Shown piece after piece: positions 62,741 through 64,000 of a stretch of 64,000 nucleotides of DNA. The notes under the pieces are model-generated. The model was not told the DNA's origin and did not search any database. It saw only the letters and a list, made by a program, of their open reading frames with translations. The first letter of the stretch is position 1; each line of letters starts with the position of its first letter. The translations under genes and the position numbers were made by a program. Source of the DNA: Halalkalicoccus sp. NIPERK01 (lineage in GTDB: Archaea; Halobacteriota; Halobacteria; Halobacteriales; Halalkalicoccaceae); NCBI RefSeq assembly GCF_030287405.1, contig NZ_JASVVV010000004.1, positions 138,081 through 202,080 of the forward strand, written 5' to 3'.

Positions 62741-63295
62741 TCAGACGGCCGCGACGCCGATCCACATCGCGATTGCCGCCCCGATCGGGATCGTCAGGTT
62801 GTCGTCGACGATGTACCCGCGGATCGAAACCAGATAGCCGTCGGCGGCGGTCGCCGCGAGCGCGCCGAACAGGGCCGCCACGAGCGGGACGAACGCCAGC
62901 GCGAACAGCAGGCAGACCGAGAAGACCGCCCCGAGCGCGAGCGGTGACTTCGTCTCCCGGCCCTTTCCGAGATACCCGCCGACGGGGTCGCCGACCGCGA
63001 GCATGAACATCGCGGGCACGCCGATCGAGGGGGGGAACAAGAGCGCCACGACGGCCATCCCGACCGTGTACAGCGCGTAGCCCGCGACCTTCTCGCGTTC
63101 GTACTCGCGGGTGAGGTTCTCGTAGATCCACCAGTCGAGCCCCGAGCGGAGCCGCACGAGTTCGAGGCCCATCGCGACCCCCACGCCGAGTGCGAGGGCC
63201 CAGCCCAACTGCTCCCACGTGAGGACGCCGAGCAGGTAGCTCGCGGGCGCCAACGCGCCGCTGGCGTGTACCAGCCGTCGGCCGATCTCTGCCAC
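62741..63295 (-). CDS. Dolichol kinase-like CTP-dependent membrane kinase
   Basis: The 184-residue protein has six or so helices. LVHASGALAPASYLL and GLDWWIYENLTREYEREKVAGYALYTVG, with AVGDPVGGYLGKGRETKSPLALGAV, are motifs shared with dolichol kinase and the CTP:phosphatidate family. It may act on an archaeal isoprenoid alcohol or lipid. The GTG start overlaps the glyS stop by one base, so the two may be cotranscribed. Confidence 0.72.
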   Translation of the reverse strand: MAEIGRRLVHASGALAPASYLLGVLTWEQLGWALALGVGVAMGLELVRLRSGLDWWIYENLTREYEREKVAGYALYTVGMAVVALLFPPSIGVPAMFMLAVGDPVGGYLGKGRETKSPLALGAVFSVCLLFALAFVPLVAALFGALAATAADGYLVSIRGYIVDDNLTIPIGAAIAMWIGVAAV

Positions 63296-64000
63296 TACTC
63301 CGGCGCGTTCTCGGCCCCGGCCGATAGTTCTTCGTATTCGTCGCCGAGCGCGCCGAACGTCCGGTCGCCCTCGCGCAGGCCGGCGAGAACGCCCGCCAGA
63401 TCCGCGATCGGCACCCGAACTTGGGAGGTCGAGTCCCGGTCACGAAGCGTCACCGTTCCGTCCCCCTCGGTCTCGTAGTCGACGGTCACGCAGAAGGGCG
63501 TCCCGACCTCGTCCTGTCTCCTGTACCGGCGGCCGATGTTGCCCGAGTCGTCGTAGGCGACCTCCAGGCCCGCCTCCCGGAGGTCGTTTGCGATCTCGCG
63601 GGCGCGCTCGCCGAGGCCGTCCCGATCCATCAGCGGGAACACCCCGACGGTCGTCGGTGCCATCTCCGGGGCGAGCGAGAGGTAGCTCCGCTGCTCGCCG
63701 TCGACCTCGTCCTCGCGGTAGGCGTGCGCGACGAGGGTGTACAGGGTCCGGCCGACCCCGAAGGAGGGCTCGACCACGTGGGGCGTGACGTGCTCGCCCG
63801 ATTCCGTGACCTCCTCGACGGCGAACCCGGTCTTTTCCATCGGTATCTCGTGGGTCTCGCCGTCCACCTCGACCGCGACCGTCTCGCCGTCTCGCGGCTC
63901 GTCGCCGCTCGAACGGTCCGCGGAACTCCGTTCCGCGCGCTCGAACGCGGCCCGATCACGCTCGGCCAGCCGTTCGAGCGCGTCGGCGATCTCCCCGGCC
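63295..64000 (-). CDS. glyS: Glycyl-tRNA synthetase, C-terminal part (runs off window)
   Basis: The frame is open to the window edge, so only about 235 C-terminal residues are seen. HVVEPSFGVGRTLYTLVAHAY belongs to the class II catalytic core motif 3, and PLMDRDGLGERAREIANDLREAGLEVAYDDSGNIGRRYRRQDEVGTPFCVTVDYE is the anticodon-binding domain of archaeal/eukaryotic GlyRS. An in-frame GTG at 63867 is internal. Confidence 0.88.
   Translation of the reverse strand, partial: AGEIADALERLAERDRAAFERAERSSADRSSGDEPRDGETVAVEVDGETHEIPMEKTGFAVEEVTESGEHVTPHVVEPSFGVGRTLYTLVAHAYREDEVDGEQRSYLSLAPEMAPTTVGVFPLMDRDGLGERAREIANDLREAGLEVAYDDSGNIGRRYRRQDEVGTPFCVTVDYETEGDGTVTLRDRDSTSQVRVPIADLAGVLAGLREGDRTFGALGDEYEELSAGAENAPE

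Noticed and set aside
62676-63443. Upstream extension of the hef frame
   Set aside because: It runs antisense-phase through the dolichol-kinase-like gene and is Arg-rich shadow sequence; Hef begins at MAATDEQ.

Overview
The window looks like chromosomal DNA of an extremely halophilic archaeon (class Halobacteria). The DNA is very GC-rich. Proteins are acidic and rich in Asp/Glu, with many Ala, Val and Gly and few Lys. Genes are tightly packed and often start without a leader. Several families are typical of the group: PurO-type IMP cyclohydrolase, PolD small subunit, Hel308, Hef, KEOPS Cgi121, OapABC and dodecin. I cannot name a genus. No CRISPR array, rRNA, insertion sequence or integrase was seen. 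One tRNA gene (Gln, CTG) is present.

Layout. 1-6.4 kb: end of a phosphoserine phosphatase gene, two small membrane proteins, the metY-metX methionine pair, a Nal1-like trypsin-fold protease and an MFS transporter. 6.4-16.8 kb: a Tat-exported serine hydrolase, an enolase-superfamily enzyme, a three-gene ECF transporter (S, T, fused AA) meeting a nucleoside hydrolase tail to tail, a class V aminotransferase and a manganese catalase. 16.8-28.4 kb: a flavin monooxygenase, NAD-dependent DNA ligase, an ABC exporter, dodecin, and bacterial-type uvrC and uvrB around an HTH regulator. 28.4-36.0 kb: membrane and transport genes including three MgtE-family genes in a row. 36.0-43.3 kb: the replication neighbourhood, with oapA-oapB-oapC divergent from orc1/cdc6, an origin with three clear ORB repeats, a monooxygenase-like gene, signal peptidase I and polD small subunit. 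43.4-50.1 kb: aspartate kinase, metallophosphoesterase, purO, tRNA-Gln, an HTH protein, a cold-shock protein and an SDR. 50.1-64.0 kb: an old yellow enzyme homologue, cgi121-hel308, ferredoxin, malate dehydrogenase, kptA, an acyl-CoA synthetase, hef, a dolichol-kinase-like gene and the end of glyS.

The strongest functional unit is the origin at 37859-38582. Two identical ORB repeats face orc1, a third lies in inverted orientation, and an AT-rich stretch sits between them. Further ORB-like sequences lie outside this core, notably a small inverted set at 36109-36189 beyond oapABC. Much of the rest is genome maintenance: LigA-type ligase, UvrB, UvrC, Hel308, Hef, PolD small subunit.

The most unusual structure is a set of long-loop hairpins (17961-18067, 29163-29278, 36215-36323, and a looser relative at 47684-47797). 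Each begins on the TGA stop codon of the preceding gene. Their stems differ in sequence but keep pairing, as expected for a structured RNA or a small dispersed element. I do not recognise them as a described family.
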